Part shown: piece after piece, positions 6,735 to 13,990 of the stretch
Layout of the letters: every line of letters begins with the position of its first letter
Position numbering within the stretch: position 1 is the stretch's first letter
Source: Pseudomonadota bacterium
GTDB taxonomy: Bacteria; Pseudomonadota; Gammaproteobacteria; Burkholderiales; Thiobacillaceae
Direction of reading: 5' to 3'
NCBI GenBank assembly: GCA_021848725.1
Contig: JAJZTS010000003.1
Span: 36,308 to 100,307, forward strand
DNA length: 64,000 nt
The notes under the pieces: generated by a model
The model's input: only the letters and a program-made list of their open reading frames with translations
Database searches by the model: none
What the model was told of the DNA's origin: nothing
Made by a program: the position numbers and the translations under genes

Positions 6735-7738
6735 GTGATGTTGCAGGGCTGCTGCAGCCCATGATCGACAGTGCCGCTGGCATGGCGGACGCTTTTGTCC
6801 CGACGGGCCTGGTCTTGCTGGCCGTTGCCCTCATGCTCACGGTAATGAACGCTACTTATCAGTGGTGGATGGGCGGCGTGTCCGGCGCGATTGCGAAGCT
6901 CGTTCGCGCCGGGATCATCCTCACCATCCCTTTATTCCTTCTCTACGGAAGCAACTGGACCACCAGCATGAAAACGCTCACCGGCTTTTTCAGCGTTGAG
7001 TTGGCGGCTCCGTTAATACAGAAGTCCGGCCAGGCTGGTACTGGTGGCAGCGCGCCGGAGCTTGTGAAGAACATCATTACCCGCGTAGCCAATGGCATCT
7101 GGCCGGACAGCAAAGCTCAGAAGCAACATGAGGCCGGCGGGAACGTCTTTGAGAAAGCCTGGCAGTTCATAACCGATCCTGGGAAGTCGGTCGGCGAGTC
7201 ATTTTTTTCGGCACTCACTGAAATTTTTTTCAAGATTTTGTTGACCATCATCGGCGGGGTGCTGATCGTCTCAATTCTGTTTGCATTGTACGGGCCGATC
7301 TTGCTGATGCAGGTTGGGGTCATTTTTGGCCCGCTACTGGTCTGCTGGCTGGCCTGGGAGCCGCTTTCCGATCTCGCGCGTGCCTGGCTTAAATTCATGA
7401 TCTCGGCTGGCTTCTCTTTGCTCGTTGGCTTGGTTCTCTCGCTCATAGCGGCCAGTAGCGTTGAGAGCTTCGTCTTACAAATGCAGCTTATGGGCCAAGA
7501 TCCCGAGCTTCCTTGGTTCCTTGAGCTCGCCGCGAAAATCGGCGGCTTCCTGGCGAGTGCCGGCACTATGATTTTCTTGTCGTTCATGCTGTTCAAGGCC
7601 GACGACATTGCGGCTGCGATGATCGGTGGTGGCGGGGCAGGTAGTGCTGGCGTGGGAGGGGCGATTATTAAAACGGTCACGCGCCGTGGGCGGCGTGACA
7701 AGGGAAGTAAGGACAAGCCAGATGAGGGTGAGAAGTGA
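6725..7738 (+). CDS. trbL: TrbL/VirB6-like polytopic conjugation protein
   Basis: This protein of 337 residues starts at GTG 6725, with GGAGG six bases before it and a 10-base overlap with the previous gene. Several hydrophobic segments are seen: near residues 20-40 (GLVLLAVALMLTVMN), 60-80, 175-200 (ILLTIIGGVLIVSILFALYG), 205-225, 230-255 and 280-300. A soluble Gly/Lys-rich tail ends it. It is shorter than RP4 TrbL (about 530) and close to VirB6 (about 295). VirB6-type proteins form the inner-membrane pore of type IV secretion systems. Membrane topology is read by eye. Confidence 0.8.
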   Translation: MALGDVAGLLQPMIDSAAGMADAFVPTGLVLLAVALMLTVMNATYQWWMGGVSGAIAKLVRAGIILTIPLFLLYGSNWTTSMKTLTGFFSVELAAPLIQKSGQAGTGGSAPELVKNIITRVANGIWPDSKAQKQHEAGGNVFEKAWQFITDPGKSVGESFFSALTEIFFKILLTIIGGVLIVSILFALYGPILLMQVGVIFGPLLVCWLAWEPLSDLARAWLKFMISAGFSLLVGLVLSLIAASSVESFVLQMQLMGQDPELPWFLELAAKIGGFLASAGTMIFLSFMLFKADDIAAAMIGGGGAGSAGVGGAIIKTVTRRGRRDKGSKDKPDEGEK

Positions 7739-8124
7739 AATCACGCCCAGCGTTGCCCGGCGCGGTGTATGGGTGGAGCGCAGACCTGCAAGCAGGACTG
7801 CGCGCCGAGAGTTTGGCGCGGTCGGGCCGCGCCGTGCCGGTGAAATCGCGTTTTAGTTGCCCACTGTCATTGGTCGAACCTGCTTCTCGTAGCCGCCCAA
7901 TCCGGGGCCTTCCTCGGCTCGCAAGCAACCTGTCGCGCCAGCCCGCCGGGCGGGAGCATAAACCGCTCCCTTCGGTCGCTATTTATCCCTCCCGCCCGTC
8001 CCTTCGGGCGCTTCGCGCGGTCTATCACGCCAGCTTGCAACTCGCCGCCCTGCGGGTCGGTCGGACCCCGGATTTTAGTGAGGCGGCTCCGAGAAGCAGG
8101 TTCTTTTTTCCAAGGAGGGTAAAC
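7739..8124. other. Second inverted-repeat-rich intergenic region
   Basis: No gene is supported in these 386 bases. A 22-bp inverted repeat with one mismatch (7876-7897 and 8082-8103) encloses nested hairpins such as GGGCGGGAG/CTCCCGCCC. The right arm is followed by TTTTTT, so the whole can act as a terminator or attenuator just before the ribosome binding site of the next gene. The architecture parallels 4983-5703. Confidence 0.6.
7876..8103. repeat. 22-bp inverted repeat (one mismatch) enclosing hairpins
   Basis: The left arm GAACCTGCTTCTCG... and the right arm ...CGAGAAGCAGGTTC are reverse complements at 21 of 22 positions, about 185 bp apart. A T-run follows the right arm. Confidence 0.88.
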
Positions 8125-8355
8125 GTGACCACACAAACAATCATCGGCACAACGCAGGGCTCCGCCCCGCACCCCGGAGGGCTCACCAAAAAGCAGTGTT
8201 GTCAGTGCAAGAACCTGGACGCCACAGAGCTTGCCGCCTGGACTGATCAAGTCGGCTGGTGCGGATTGTTTGGTCAGTACCGATCCGCCCGTATCGAGCG
8301 GTCGTGTGATTCGTTTACTGATAACGGAGGGATGAAATGTTTTGGAGCACAGTAA
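8125..8355 (+). CDS. Small Cys-rich protein of unknown function
   Basis: This protein of 76 residues starts at GTG with a strong AAGGAGG site five to ten bases before it. It contains KKQCCQCKNL, GWCGLFG, RSCDSF and MKCFG, that is six Cys in a spacing that could bind a metal or form disulfides. There is no signal peptide, so a cytoplasmic zinc-binding role is more likely. The next gene starts inside its 3' end. I do not recognise the family. Confidence 0.65.
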   Translation: MTTQTIIGTTQGSAPHPGGLTKKQCCQCKNLDATELAAWTDQVGWCGLFGQYRSARIERSCDSFTDNGGMKCFGAQ

Positions 8356-8591
8356 AAAAAGGCTTCGGCCTTGGGTTCGGTGGCCGGGTCGGCTGGGAGG
8401 CCGGCGGCCTGCTCTGGAGCTGGCTGCGCAGGCTGGTTGCCTGGGTGATGCTCGCCGCCGCCGCGACCTGGGGCCTGCCGATGATCGGCGACAGCGTTGG
8501 CGCCTACAACCAAGTCAAGCAGAAGTACGAGAAGGAGGCTGGCCATGTCCACGCACAGCCACAGCAACAGCGGCAACAGCGGGCCGAATAG
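8337..8591 (+). CDS. Small membrane protein with charged C-terminal tail
   Basis: This protein of 84 residues overlaps the preceding gene by 19 bases and has GGAGG before its ATG. The N-terminus is Gly/Trp-rich (KKGFGLGFGGRVGWEAGG). A hydrophobic segment follows (LVAWVMLAAAATWGLPMIG), then a Lys/Gln-rich tail (QVKQKYEKEA and QPQQQRQQ). The tight packing suggests a co-translated unit with its neighbours. The function is unknown; similar micro-proteins are common in transfer operons. Confidence 0.65.
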   Translation: MFWSTVKKGFGLGFGGRVGWEAGGLLWSWLRRLVAWVMLAAAATWGLPMIGDSVGAYNQVKQKYEKEAGHVHAQPQQQRQQRAE

Positions 8592-8667
8592 AAGGCGGCG
8601 CAAGCATGGGCTGCCACCCAGGCCTACGCCTAACCACACGACGATCACATCACAAGGAGATCATCAT

Positions 8668-8928
8668 ATGGCTCTTGGAAAGAGTAACACGACCATCACC
8701 GACCCCGCCGACGACGTGCTTTTGCTTGGCTCTGACGAGCTGGCCCGCAACGGCAACGACCTGCGGAAGGCACTGTCCGATAACCCTGATTGCCGCGCCG
8801 AGGTGATCCTTGCCTGGTTGCTGCGGGAAGTCGGCGAGGGCTACACCCGAGACTGTCTGCTGATGGCCGCCGGTTTTGTCGGCGAGTTGGACGGGGATGC
8901 TGGGTCGAATCCGATTCAAATTCACTAA
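8668..8928 (+). CDS. Small acidic protein of unknown function
   Basis: This protein of 86 residues starts at ATG 8668 with AAGGAGA before it. It is acidic and probably helical (AEVILAWLLREVGEGYTRD). An in-frame ATG at 8545 also has an excellent GGAGG site and would add 41 residues rich in His, Ser, Asn and Arg (THSHSNSGNSG, NRRRRKHG). Two isoforms from one frame are therefore possible. No family is recognised; it lies between membrane proteins of the transfer block. Confidence 0.6.
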   Translation: MALGKSNTTITDPADDVLLLGSDELARNGNDLRKALSDNPDCRAEVILAWLLREVGEGYTRDCLLMAAGFVGELDGDAGSNPIQIH

Positions 8929-8938
8929 GGAGAAAGAA

Positions 8939-9373
8939 ATGCAAATGCCGAACTTCATCAAAACCAAATTCGCCGAGGCGAGGCAAAAGATGTTGGCTCC
9001 AGCGCCGCGCTGGCATCACACTTTGCTGATCATGTCGGTCGGTCTTGTGTCTGTTGCGGGTTCCTTCTTTCTTGCTGGAAAACTGGTTGAGCTGCGTTTT
9101 GGTTTGGTAACGGATCAGATTCATCAAGTTTGGTTCAGGAATGATGAGCAAGGAAGGCTGATCAGCGAAGGGATTGTGTTCGACCGTGAGTGGTCGAAGC
9201 GCGTTTGGTTGGCTGAGCAAAAGTTGGCCGCCGCTGAAAAGCGGATTGCCGAGTTGGAGAAACGGCAAGCTCAGGTTGGTGGAGTGCAGACAACCTTTAT
9301 TCCACAGGGCGCCCCATTCCCCCCCGGCGCAAGCGAATCCCAGAACCCAAACCGACAAACCCAGCCTCAGTGA
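8939..9373 (+). CDS. Single-pass membrane protein with coiled coil
   Basis: This protein of 144 residues has AAGGAGA before its ATG. It has a short basic N-terminus, one membrane helix (LLIMSVGLVSVAGSFFLAG), then a periplasmic helix with coiled-coil pattern (LAEQKLAAAEKRIAELEKR). It ends in a Pro/Gln-rich tail. The topology resembles small inner-membrane assembly proteins of pilus or transfer systems. Its stop overlaps the PilV-like gene start (GTGA), so it may act on that protein. Confidence 0.7.
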   Translation: MQMPNFIKTKFAEARQKMLAPAPRWHHTLLIMSVGLVSVAGSFFLAGKLVELRFGLVTDQIHQVWFRNDEQGRLISEGIVFDREWSKRVWLAEQKLAAAEKRIAELEKRQAQVGGVQTTFIPQGAPFPPGASESQNPNRQTQPQ

Positions 9374-11244
9374 GTGAGTTGAGCATGGCCAAGATTCCTT
9401 CCCTTCACCCCAACATCCGCCTACGCCAGGGCGGCTTCGTCCTGTCGCTGGAGGCCATCATGATCGGCATTCCAGCGATGGCGATGCTGACCATGATGAT
9501 CATGCAGCATTTCCTGAATGGCGCCTACGAGGCCAAGGCGGAGAATGGTGGTGGCAAATCCAAGGCCGTGAACATCGCCACCAACACCTATATGTCCACG
9601 GCCTATCTGGTGCTGACCGATTCGACACCGGACACCGAGGTGCAGAAGATGATCGCGGCCGGCAACCTGCCGGACTGGGTTAAGAACGTGAAGCGCATCG
9701 GCGATCCGAACGGGCCGGACTACAACCTCTGCCCGGATCACATGTGCATTCGCATCACCACGGCGGATTTGAGACAGGCTGGGCTCCCGAGTATCGGGAC
9801 GACGGATACTGATGTCTATGGCAACTCCTTCGATATAATCATCCGTCGCACGGGCACGAATGGCTTCTACGACCTCGGGGCGATCATCGCCACCTCTGGC
9901 ACGTTCAAGCGGGTGAATGAAGGGCCACAACCGAACCTTACCGATCTATGGACGGCTGTTGGGGTGGTTGGCACGGATGGCGCGATCACTGCTCGCGCTA
10001 CCCAGTCGCATGTCAATGGCGGTTACACGGGCAGCGTCGGCGATCTGGTGGCCTTCGGTATCGGCGACAAGGAGAACAACAAGGTCGGCTGGTTCGCCAA
10101 GGCTTCGGACTGGCCGAATATCAAGTCCGAAGGGCAGCTTGTGACCCGAGCGGGGTATTTGTCGAGCGCGTGGGCGAGCTATGTGAGGCTGGATGGCACA
10201 AGGCCCATGACCGGCAACTTCAACCTGGGCGACAACCAGATCGTCAACGTGAAGAACATCCAGTGGAACGCCAAGGTAACCTATGGCGCGATCTGCGCGG
10301 ATTCCGACGGCAAGGCGGTGCCGGACGATGCGACGGGTCAATATCGTTTCGGCGCCGGCTCGATTGCGTTGTGGGCCAACCCGCCGGGTGGGAGTACCAA
10401 CATTTCTTCGCAGATGCTCTCTTGCTTGAAGAACCCGGATGGCAGCTACCGATGGTCAAAGCCCACGGCGCCATCCCTGACCATGGAAGAGATCGCCGCC
10501 GGCATGATGGATGGCTGGGTTACCTGGCCGGTCTGGATTTGCGGGGTGGGCATCAATACGCTGCCCAATGCTGTGATCAGTTGGCCATTGCCCTACGATT
10601 TCCGCTCATTTACTCGCTTCAAGTACAAACGCGGCAAGCTGTTCATGCAGGTCTATACCGGCGCCGTAGAGCAAGTGCCGGGCGGCGCATGGCCGGTGCA
10701 GCCTCCTGGCCAGCCTTGGGATGCGAGCAAGTGGGTCGATCTGCACCTGGCGGGGGTGAATGCGGGCACAGCATTCAAGCAAGACAACAACGGCTTCCAG
10801 GGGCCGCTTGGGCCGTACTACGCGCCGATGCAGACGCAGCTACCCATTATCGGCACGAGCTGTGTGAATGGCAGCAATCAGATATGGAAGACTGCGACTG
10901 ATGTTCAGGATTTGGGGAGTTTTGCAAAAACCTATTACGGTGACTCCATGATCCTTGGCCAGTACGGCGCCAACGGTGGAGCGGCAATATGCAACGCGAA
11001 TGGCTGCGAGTTGGGATGGGAGGTATCCAAGGTTTCTCCGATTCTCACTCAGGCTAATGCCAATCAGACGGCCACCGGGGAGGTGCCCACGACCAACTGC
11101 GTGCCCGACGGGCTGGGGGGTACGATATGCAGCGGAGGAACGACCACCGTGACGCTGCCAGTTACGCGAGGGTATTCAACGCACAACAGCCGTTACGGAA
11201 TTTCCTTTCCGTTCTATACGAGGGAAGATCCAAGTTATCCTTGA
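9370..11244 (+). CDS. pilV: PilV-like pilus-tip adhesin (type IVb minor pilin)
   Basis: This 624-residue protein starts at GTG 9370; an ATG at 9385 is an alternative. A short basic leader precedes a pilin-like hydrophobic helix (GGFVLSLEAIMIGIPAMAML) with a Glu near the mature N-terminus. In the middle, LDGTRPMTGNFNLGDNQI matches the conserved segment before the variable tip in PilV adhesins of IncI-type plasmids. The C-terminal 330 residues are Gly/Asn/Thr-rich with several Cys and would form the receptor-binding part. In R64 the PilV tip is switched by a shufflon and sets recipient choice. I see no shufflon repeats or recombinase here, so the tip appears fixed. Confidence 0.75.
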   Translation: MSELSMAKIPSLHPNIRLRQGGFVLSLEAIMIGIPAMAMLTMMIMQHFLNGAYEAKAENGGGKSKAVNIATNTYMSTAYLVLTDSTPDTEVQKMIAAGNLPDWVKNVKRIGDPNGPDYNLCPDHMCIRITTADLRQAGLPSIGTTDTDVYGNSFDIIIRRTGTNGFYDLGAIIATSGTFKRVNEGPQPNLTDLWTAVGVVGTDGAITARATQSHVNGGYTGSVGDLVAFGIGDKENNKVGWFAKASDWPNIKSEGQLVTRAGYLSSAWASYVRLDGTRPMTGNFNLGDNQIVNVKNIQWNAKVTYGAICADSDGKAVPDDATGQYRFGAGSIALWANPPGGSTNISSQMLSCLKNPDGSYRWSKPTAPSLTMEEIAAGMMDGWVTWPVWICGVGINTLPNAVISWPLPYDFRSFTRFKYKRGKLFMQVYTGAVEQVPGGAWPVQPPGQPWDASKWVDLHLAGVNAGTAFKQDNNGFQGPLGPYYAPMQTQLPIIGTSCVNGSNQIWKTATDVQDLGSFAKTYYGDSMILGQYGANGGAAICNANGCELGWEVSKVSPILTQANANQTATGEVPTTNCVPDGLGGTICSGGTTTVTLPVTRGYSTHNSRYGISFPFYTREDPSYP

Positions 11245-11275
11245 TGGGCGGTGTAATTTAAGAGAGGAGAGAAAC

Positions 11276-11764
11276 ATGAGAATCGGGTTCTTCGTGGTTG
11301 TGATGATGGCCTTGGCCGGGCTGGCAAATGCCGGTGATGAGCAGGATCGCTTGGAGAATGTGGCCAAGGATGCGGCGGCCAGCTTTGAATTGGCGAAGCG
11401 GGCGGCATTTGAGGTGGCCTACCGGCCGGACAAGGTGGAATACCTGCCCGATCCGAGCGGCCAAGAGTGCTACCACGCTAACCTGGCCAGCCTGGCCAAG
11501 CAGGCCGGGCAGCGTGGCCCCAAGAAGTCCGATTGGGCCGTGGCAATTTGCCGTGATGGTGGCCTGGTTTCAGTCCACATGATCGGGACACGCCACCCTG
11601 CCAATGAGCGAGATTTCCTGGCCAAGGTGGTGCCATTGGTTAAGCCGAGCAGTGGAACGGTTACTCTCATCGATTACCGGGATGGCTCTGCACGGCTGAC
11701 GGTTTACGATCTTCTGCCGTCGCCATCTTTGGCTCCGTTTGGGGCGGCGGCGGTGGTCAAGTAA
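11276..11764 (+). CDS. Exported protein downstream of the PilV-like adhesin
   Basis: This protein of 162 residues has a signal peptide (MRIGFFVVVMMALAGLANAG) and GAGGAGA before its start. The mature part has two Cys (GQECYHAN, AICRDG) and a mixed alpha/beta pattern. It is last in the transfer-type operon and directly precedes the terminator. A chaperone, partner of the adhesin or periplasmic assembly factor are possible roles; the family is not recognised. Confidence 0.65.
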   Translation: MRIGFFVVVMMALAGLANAGDEQDRLENVAKDAAASFELAKRAAFEVAYRPDKVEYLPDPSGQECYHANLASLAKQAGQRGPKKSDWAVAICRDGGLVSVHMIGTRHPANERDFLAKVVPLVKPSSGTVTLIDYRDGSARLTVYDLLPSPSLAPFGAAAVVK

Positions 11765-11778
11765 TCACACCGAGAAAT

Positions 11779-11807
11779 GCAAAAGGCCGCTCGATGCGGC
11801 CTTTTGC
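11779..11807. terminator. Bidirectional terminator
   Basis: A perfect 12-bp stem GCAAAAGGCCGC/GCGGCCTTTTGC with loop TCGAT sits between the convergent PilV operon and the HigBA operon. The A and T runs in the stem suit termination in both directions. Confidence 0.85.
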
Positions 11808-11828
11808 TTGTGGTGACGCCACCCTGTC

Positions 11829-12263
11829 CTAAACCGGAATAAACAGGGCGGGGCTGACATTAAAAAATTTACCCAACTTTCCTGCAAGTGCCGCGCTAAT
11901 CTTCCTTTTGCCCGCCAGGATGGCAGACAAGTTTCCTTGCGGCACAACGGCCGCCAAATCCTCCTGTTTCATTCCACGCGCATCCATCAAGAATCGCAAT
12001 ACCTCTCTAGGATCGGCCTTCGGGATGGGGTAATGCTCTTCTTCATAGACCGCGACCAGATCGCTAATCAGGTCAAGCAGACTGGACAAGGGATGATCTT
12101 CGTCGTCACCCGCAATATCGAGCACGGAATCCATCAGCGCAACCATTCTGTCGTATTCGGCCTCGCTATGAATCGGGCGCAGATGCGTCATTGCCTCGAA
12201 AGTCTGCCACGAGGCTTGAATAGCTGGAATATCAAAGTGGAGATGTGCGATTTGCATGGTCAT
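11829..12263 (-). CDS. higA: HigA-type antitoxin
   Basis: This protein of 144 residues has a C-terminal helix-turn-helix (MKQEDLAAVVPQGNLSAILA and GKRKISAALAGKLGKFFNVS), the layout of HigA/YgjM antitoxins that neutralise a HigB partner and repress the operon. The ATG at 12263 overlaps the toxin stop (ATGA), which decides the start over a longer frame. Toxin first, antitoxin second is the usual higBA order. The pair probably stabilises the mobile element. Confidence 0.88.
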   Translation of the reverse strand: MTMQIAHLHFDIPAIQASWQTFEAMTHLRPIHSEAEYDRMVALMDSVLDIAGDDEDHPLSSLLDLISDLVAVYEEEHYPIPKADPREVLRFLMDARGMKQEDLAAVVPQGNLSAILAGKRKISAALAGKLGKFFNVSPALFIPV

Positions 12264-12562
12264 GCCTTGCCTTTCCGGTAGAGCTTGCTCCATTCGTCGT
12301 ACTCACGATGCGTCAGCACCTTTTGCACGAAGATCTTCTTGAATCGGTATCTGACAATCACCACGACCCGGTAGTTGTTACCAGCCACATCAAAGACAAC
12401 ATAGGGTGAAACGTAGTCCGCCGAATTGAAGAATTCCCTCAGATGATTAAAGTCTTTGAACTCCGCATGCTCCACGACAGAATGCCATTGCCGCAACGCC
12501 TGTTCCGATTCCGGGTGTTTCTTCCAAAACTCGCGGAGCATCTTGAGGGAGATTACGTGCAT
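12260..12562 (-). CDS. higB: HigB-type mRNA interferase toxin
   Basis: This protein of 100 residues belongs to the HigB branch of the RelE fold: a conserved N-terminus (MHVISLKMLREFWKKHPESE), a strand-rich core (YRVVVIVRYRFKKIFVQKVL) and the terminal THREYDEW. HigB toxins cleave mRNA on the ribosome. There is no ribosome binding site before the ATG, and the -10 box ends only six bases upstream, so the message may be leaderless. Confidence 0.9.
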   Translation of the reverse strand: MHVISLKMLREFWKKHPESEQALRQWHSVVEHAEFKDFNHLREFFNSADYVSPYVVFDVAGNNYRVVVIVRYRFKKIFVQKVLTHREYDEWSKLYRKGKA

Positions 12563-12568
12563 GAGCGA

Positions 12569-12596
12569 ACTATATCAAATGGATATATTTGCGCAA
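12569..12596 (-). promoter_or_regulatory. higBA promoter with overlapping operator
   Basis: Reading on the minus strand, -35 TTGCGC (12596-12591), a 16-bp spacer and -10 TATAGT (12574-12569) are seen. The palindrome TATATC-N5-GATATA (12571-12587) covers the -10 and spacer, a fit for HigA repression. Transcription would start at about 12562, the first base of higB. Confidence 0.65.
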
Positions 12597-12624
12597 GGAT
12601 TATTTGATCGACCAGCCCGCAAAC

Positions 12625-13458
12625 TCAGGGTTTGTGGCCGGCGGTGGCGGGTTGTGAGATGTTCTGCTTGGCGCAGAAGACCGAATTGTTGGCGGCATTG
12701 GAGGTGCAAGAGTTAAACCACACGCCTATTCCACTATCAAGGCTGCTGTCAGTCCAAAACGCAATCTCATTATCGTCGGTCAGGCCGTAGTAGTAACTAA
12801 TGCCATAGTCGTCTTTCCCGCCTTCTTGGGGTTTGGTAAGGGTCTGGCCGTTGAAAGCGCTGGCATAGGACATCCCATACTTGATCATCAGACCAACCAG
12901 GCGCTCCTGCTCGACCTCCCAATCGTCGGTGCCCTTGGTGGTCTTGCCGGCCGTCCAGTTGCTATCCCCGGCGGCAAAGAATTTCTTGTTGTTGACCATA
13001 TCGTCCCAGGTCTTGCCCACACCGATAAAGAACGTGGCGTTCTTGCACTGGCGAAGCAGGTACGGGCCGGGCTTCACGCCGGCAGCGGTCACGTCGATCA
13101 CCGTGATCGCGGTGCTGCTGGCCAGCGGGCCGGTCTGCCGGGCCGGTGTGGCGGCGGCATTGTTGCTGTTGAACACCGACCAGCCGCCCTTGTCGTCCTG
13201 GAAGTACAGGCCGTCGCTGGCGCCTGCGCAAGAGCCGGCGGGGATATAGACCGCCACCCAGATGCTGCCGTTCTGGCCGACATCGGCCGGCGCAGGGTTC
13301 ACCGTGGCGGTGATCTTGCGCATGCGTAGGGAACCGGTCTGGGTCGAAGTGCCCGTCAGGCCGCCATCGGACGTGATGGCCTTGTTGGTGAATTCGGTGG
13401 CCACGGCCGTGCTAGAGAGCAGGGCCAGGGCCAGGGTGGTGATGAGTTTGTTATGCAT
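12625..13458 (-). CDS. Secreted protein of unknown function
   Basis: This protein of 277 residues has a signal peptide (MHNKLITTLALALLSSTAVA). The mature part is rich in Gly, Thr, Asn and aromatic residues, with paired Cys (AGSCAG, RQCKNA, NSCTSN, VFCAKQ) that may form disulfides. The pattern, strand-rich with DDKGGWSVFNSNN, recalls extracellular or tip adhesins, and its Gly/Asn-rich style is like the PilV-like protein. No family is recognised. It is co-transcribed with the RHH gene, whose stop overlaps its start by eight bases; GGGAG precedes the ATG. Confidence 0.75.
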   Translation of the reverse strand: MHNKLITTLALALLSSTAVATEFTNKAITSDGGLTGTSTQTGSLRMRKITATVNPAPADVGQNGSIWVAVYIPAGSCAGASDGLYFQDDKGGWSVFNSNNAAATPARQTGPLASSTAITVIDVTAAGVKPGPYLLRQCKNATFFIGVGKTWDDMVNNKKFFAAGDSNWTAGKTTKGTDDWEVEQERLVGLMIKYGMSYASAFNGQTLTKPQEGGKDDYGISYYYGLTDDNEIAFWTDSSLDSGIGVWFNSCTSNAANNSVFCAKQNISQPATAGHKP

Positions 13459-13678
13459 TCTTTGCTCCCTTCTTTCTTACATTCAGTTCTCCGGTCAGCA
13501 CCTGACACACTACCTCAGTTGTCGTCAGCTCGTGCTTGGCCTTGAGCGTCTCCAGGTTATCGGCCGCCTCCGGGGTCAGCGTTACGTCGATTCGTCTGGC
13601 GCCTTTTTTGGCGAGCGCGGTACGGCTCGCGGCAACTCGCTCGGCGGCTGAATCATATAATTTTGGGCGGCCGGCCAT
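13451..13678 (-). CDS. Ribbon-helix-helix type regulator
   Basis: This protein of 75 residues has a basic N-terminus followed by RRIDVTLTPEAADNLETLKA and HELTTTEVVCQVLTGEL, a strand-helix-helix order typical of CopG/Arc-like repressors. It begins 12 bases from a perfect 24-bp palindrome that overlaps its own promoter. The most likely role is autorepression together with control of the downstream secreted protein. The repressor-operator link is inferred. Confidence 0.75.
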   Translation of the reverse strand: MAGRPKLYDSAAERVAASRTALAKKGARRIDVTLTPEAADNLETLKAKHELTTTEVVCQVLTGELNVRKKGAKNA

Positions 13679-13689
13679 GTTCGATAACC

Positions 13690-13736
13690 AATAATGAAAC
13701 CGGTTTCATTATTTGGCTAGATTGGTCTACTGTCAA
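13690..13736 (-). promoter_or_regulatory. Promoter with perfect 24-bp palindromic operator
   Basis: On the minus strand there is a perfect -35 TTGACA (13736-13731), a 17-bp spacer, and -10 AATAAT (13713-13708). A perfect 24-bp palindrome (AATAATGAAACC and its complement, 13690-13713) begins exactly at the -10 and covers the start site. A repressor bound here would block transcription of the RHH gene and the secreted protein. Confidence 0.8.
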
Positions 13737-13752
13737 GCGGTTTTCGTAGAAT

Positions 13753-13813
13753 CGGAAAGGCGTTTCGGAATCTGAATCGGAAATAGATTTCGGAATCGGA
13801 AACATATTTCGGA
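13753..13813. repeat. Iteron-like TTTCGGAA repeats
   Basis: CGGA cores occur at 13753, 13766, 13778, 13791, 13797 and 13810, that is every 12-13 bp with one half-step. Each is part of an ATCGGAAA or TTTCGGAA unit. They lie just upstream of the -35 of the RHH operon. They could be activator or repressor sites, or replication iterons. Confidence 0.6.
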
Positions 13814-13876
13814 AATGGCGGGCAGGGGCCGGAGGGCGCGTCATTTTGCGCCCGGAGTGCGCGATCCAGGCCGCGC

Positions 13877-13909
13877 GCCTGGTCGCCCGCCCCTGGGGGC
13901 GAGGCGAAA
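13877..13909 (+). repeat. 33-bp direct repeat, copy 2
   Basis: This is identical to 3063-3095 in the same orientation. It lies between the iteron-like region and the micro-gene operon. Confidence 0.85.
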
Positions 13910-13990
13910 GGGAAAATCGTAGGTCGCGGATGCTGTTAGCGGTGAACAGATGCGTGGTGGCGACTGCGCCAGCCTGGTAGTCAGGCTGGT

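Noticed and set aside
7735..8124. Frame joining trbL end to the Cys-rich protein
   Set aside because: It crosses the second inverted-repeat block; the strong ribosome site at 8111-8119 defines a later start.
9370..11764. Shufflon at the end of the PilV-like gene
   Set aside because: No 19-bp-type inverted repeats, alternative C-terminal segments or rci recombinase seen; the integrase is 3 kb away and of island type.
13653..13844. 63-codon minus-strand frame over the iterons
   Set aside because: It is made of the repeat units and operator; no binding site.
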